NCBI GenBank assembly: GCA_964650845.1
Contig: CAZYXR010000073.1
Coordinates: forward strand, 1 to 15,029
Source: UBA7692 sp964650845
Lineage (GTDB): Bacteria; Bacteroidota; Bacteroidia; Chitinophagales; LD1
Direction: 5' to 3'
Length of the DNA stretch: 15,029 bases
Part shown: positions 14,897-15,029 of the stretch, one piece after another
How positions within the stretch are numbered: position 1 is the first letter of the stretch
Layout: the number at the start of each line of letters is the position of its first letter
Position numbers and translations under genes: made by a program
Notes under the pieces: model-generated
What the model saw: only the letters and a program-made list of their open reading frames with translations
What the model was told of the DNA's origin: nothing
Database searches by the model: none

Positions 14897-15029
14897 TTAT
14901 TGGATATTAGAAACGAAATTCCACCCTGCCGCAGTAATGAATGAAAGCGGGATGCCAATGCCAACCAATAAACTGGCAAGCCGAGCGTTTAACCCATAGT
15001 TCGATGCTATTATTGCTCCCGAAATCATG
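14897..15029 (-). CDS. C-terminal fragment of a membrane transporter, probably AEC family
   Basis: An open reading frame enters from the right edge and ends at a TAA (14897-14899); 43 full codons are visible. The sequence (SGAIIASNYGLNARLASLLV, then GIGIPLSFITAAGW) is one hydrophobic helix with a polar turn and a short tail ending SNIQ. This resembles the last helix of auxin-efflux-carrier (AEC) permeases, where LAsLLVGIGIPLSF is a common end. The protein start and all other domains lie outside the window. Other multi-helix permeases cannot be ruled out. Confidence 0.6.
   Translation of the reverse strand, partial: MISGAIIASNYGLNARLASLLVGIGIPLSFITAAGWNFVSNIQ

Overview
The window reads as a piece of a Bacteroidota (Bacteroidetes) chromosome from a draft assembly. 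The evidence is moderate A+T content, weak Shine-Dalgarno sequences, several -7 boxes of the TAnnTTTG type used by the group's primary sigma factor, an archaeal/eukaryote-type (type 3) prolyl-tRNA synthetase, and protein families typical of the phylum. Two runs of exactly 10 N (2739-2748 and 8509-8518) are scaffold gaps. At least one reading-frame break (near 9158-9161) is probably an assembly error. No rRNA, tRNA, CRISPR array or insertion sequence was seen.

Layout, left to right. Positions 1-927 (minus) hold a tyrosine recombinase that runs off the left edge. A lipoprotein of unknown function (1048-2193) and endonuclease III (nth, 2267-2885, interrupted by a scaffold gap) follow on the plus strand. 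Next comes a tight pair: a small membrane-anchored protein (3029-3535) and a polytopic GT-C-like glycosyltransferase (3539-4960). A membrane-anchored sulfotransferase (4957-6108, minus) faces this pair, suggesting but not proving work on a surface glycan or lipid. A class III PLP aminotransferase (6236-7426, plus) faces an HMG-CoA-lyase family enzyme (7423-8295, minus). A beta-barrel outer-membrane protein with a frameshift (8457-9279, plus) faces a MacB/FtsX-type ABC permease (9276-10553, minus). The permease lies downstream of rpoN, sigma-54 (10622-12136, minus). A 309-bp rpoN/proS divergent spacer carries a 42-bp tandem repeat flanked by two A+T-rich dyads and a good proS promoter. proS (12446-13921) ends at a terminator-like hairpin, followed by cysM, cysteine synthase B (14011-14892). 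The last 133 bases are the C-terminus of a probable AEC-family transporter on the minus strand.

Most genes are housekeeping or ordinary accessory functions: DNA repair, tRNA charging, cysteine synthesis, sigma-54, envelope proteins. I do not see a clear new defence or mobile system. The observations most worth a second look are three convergent gene pairs that all share their stop codons through the same TTAA tetranucleotide, the tandem repeat before proS, an endonuclease III whose iron-sulfur cysteine pattern looks non-canonical, and the small-protein/GT-C/sulfotransferase cluster.
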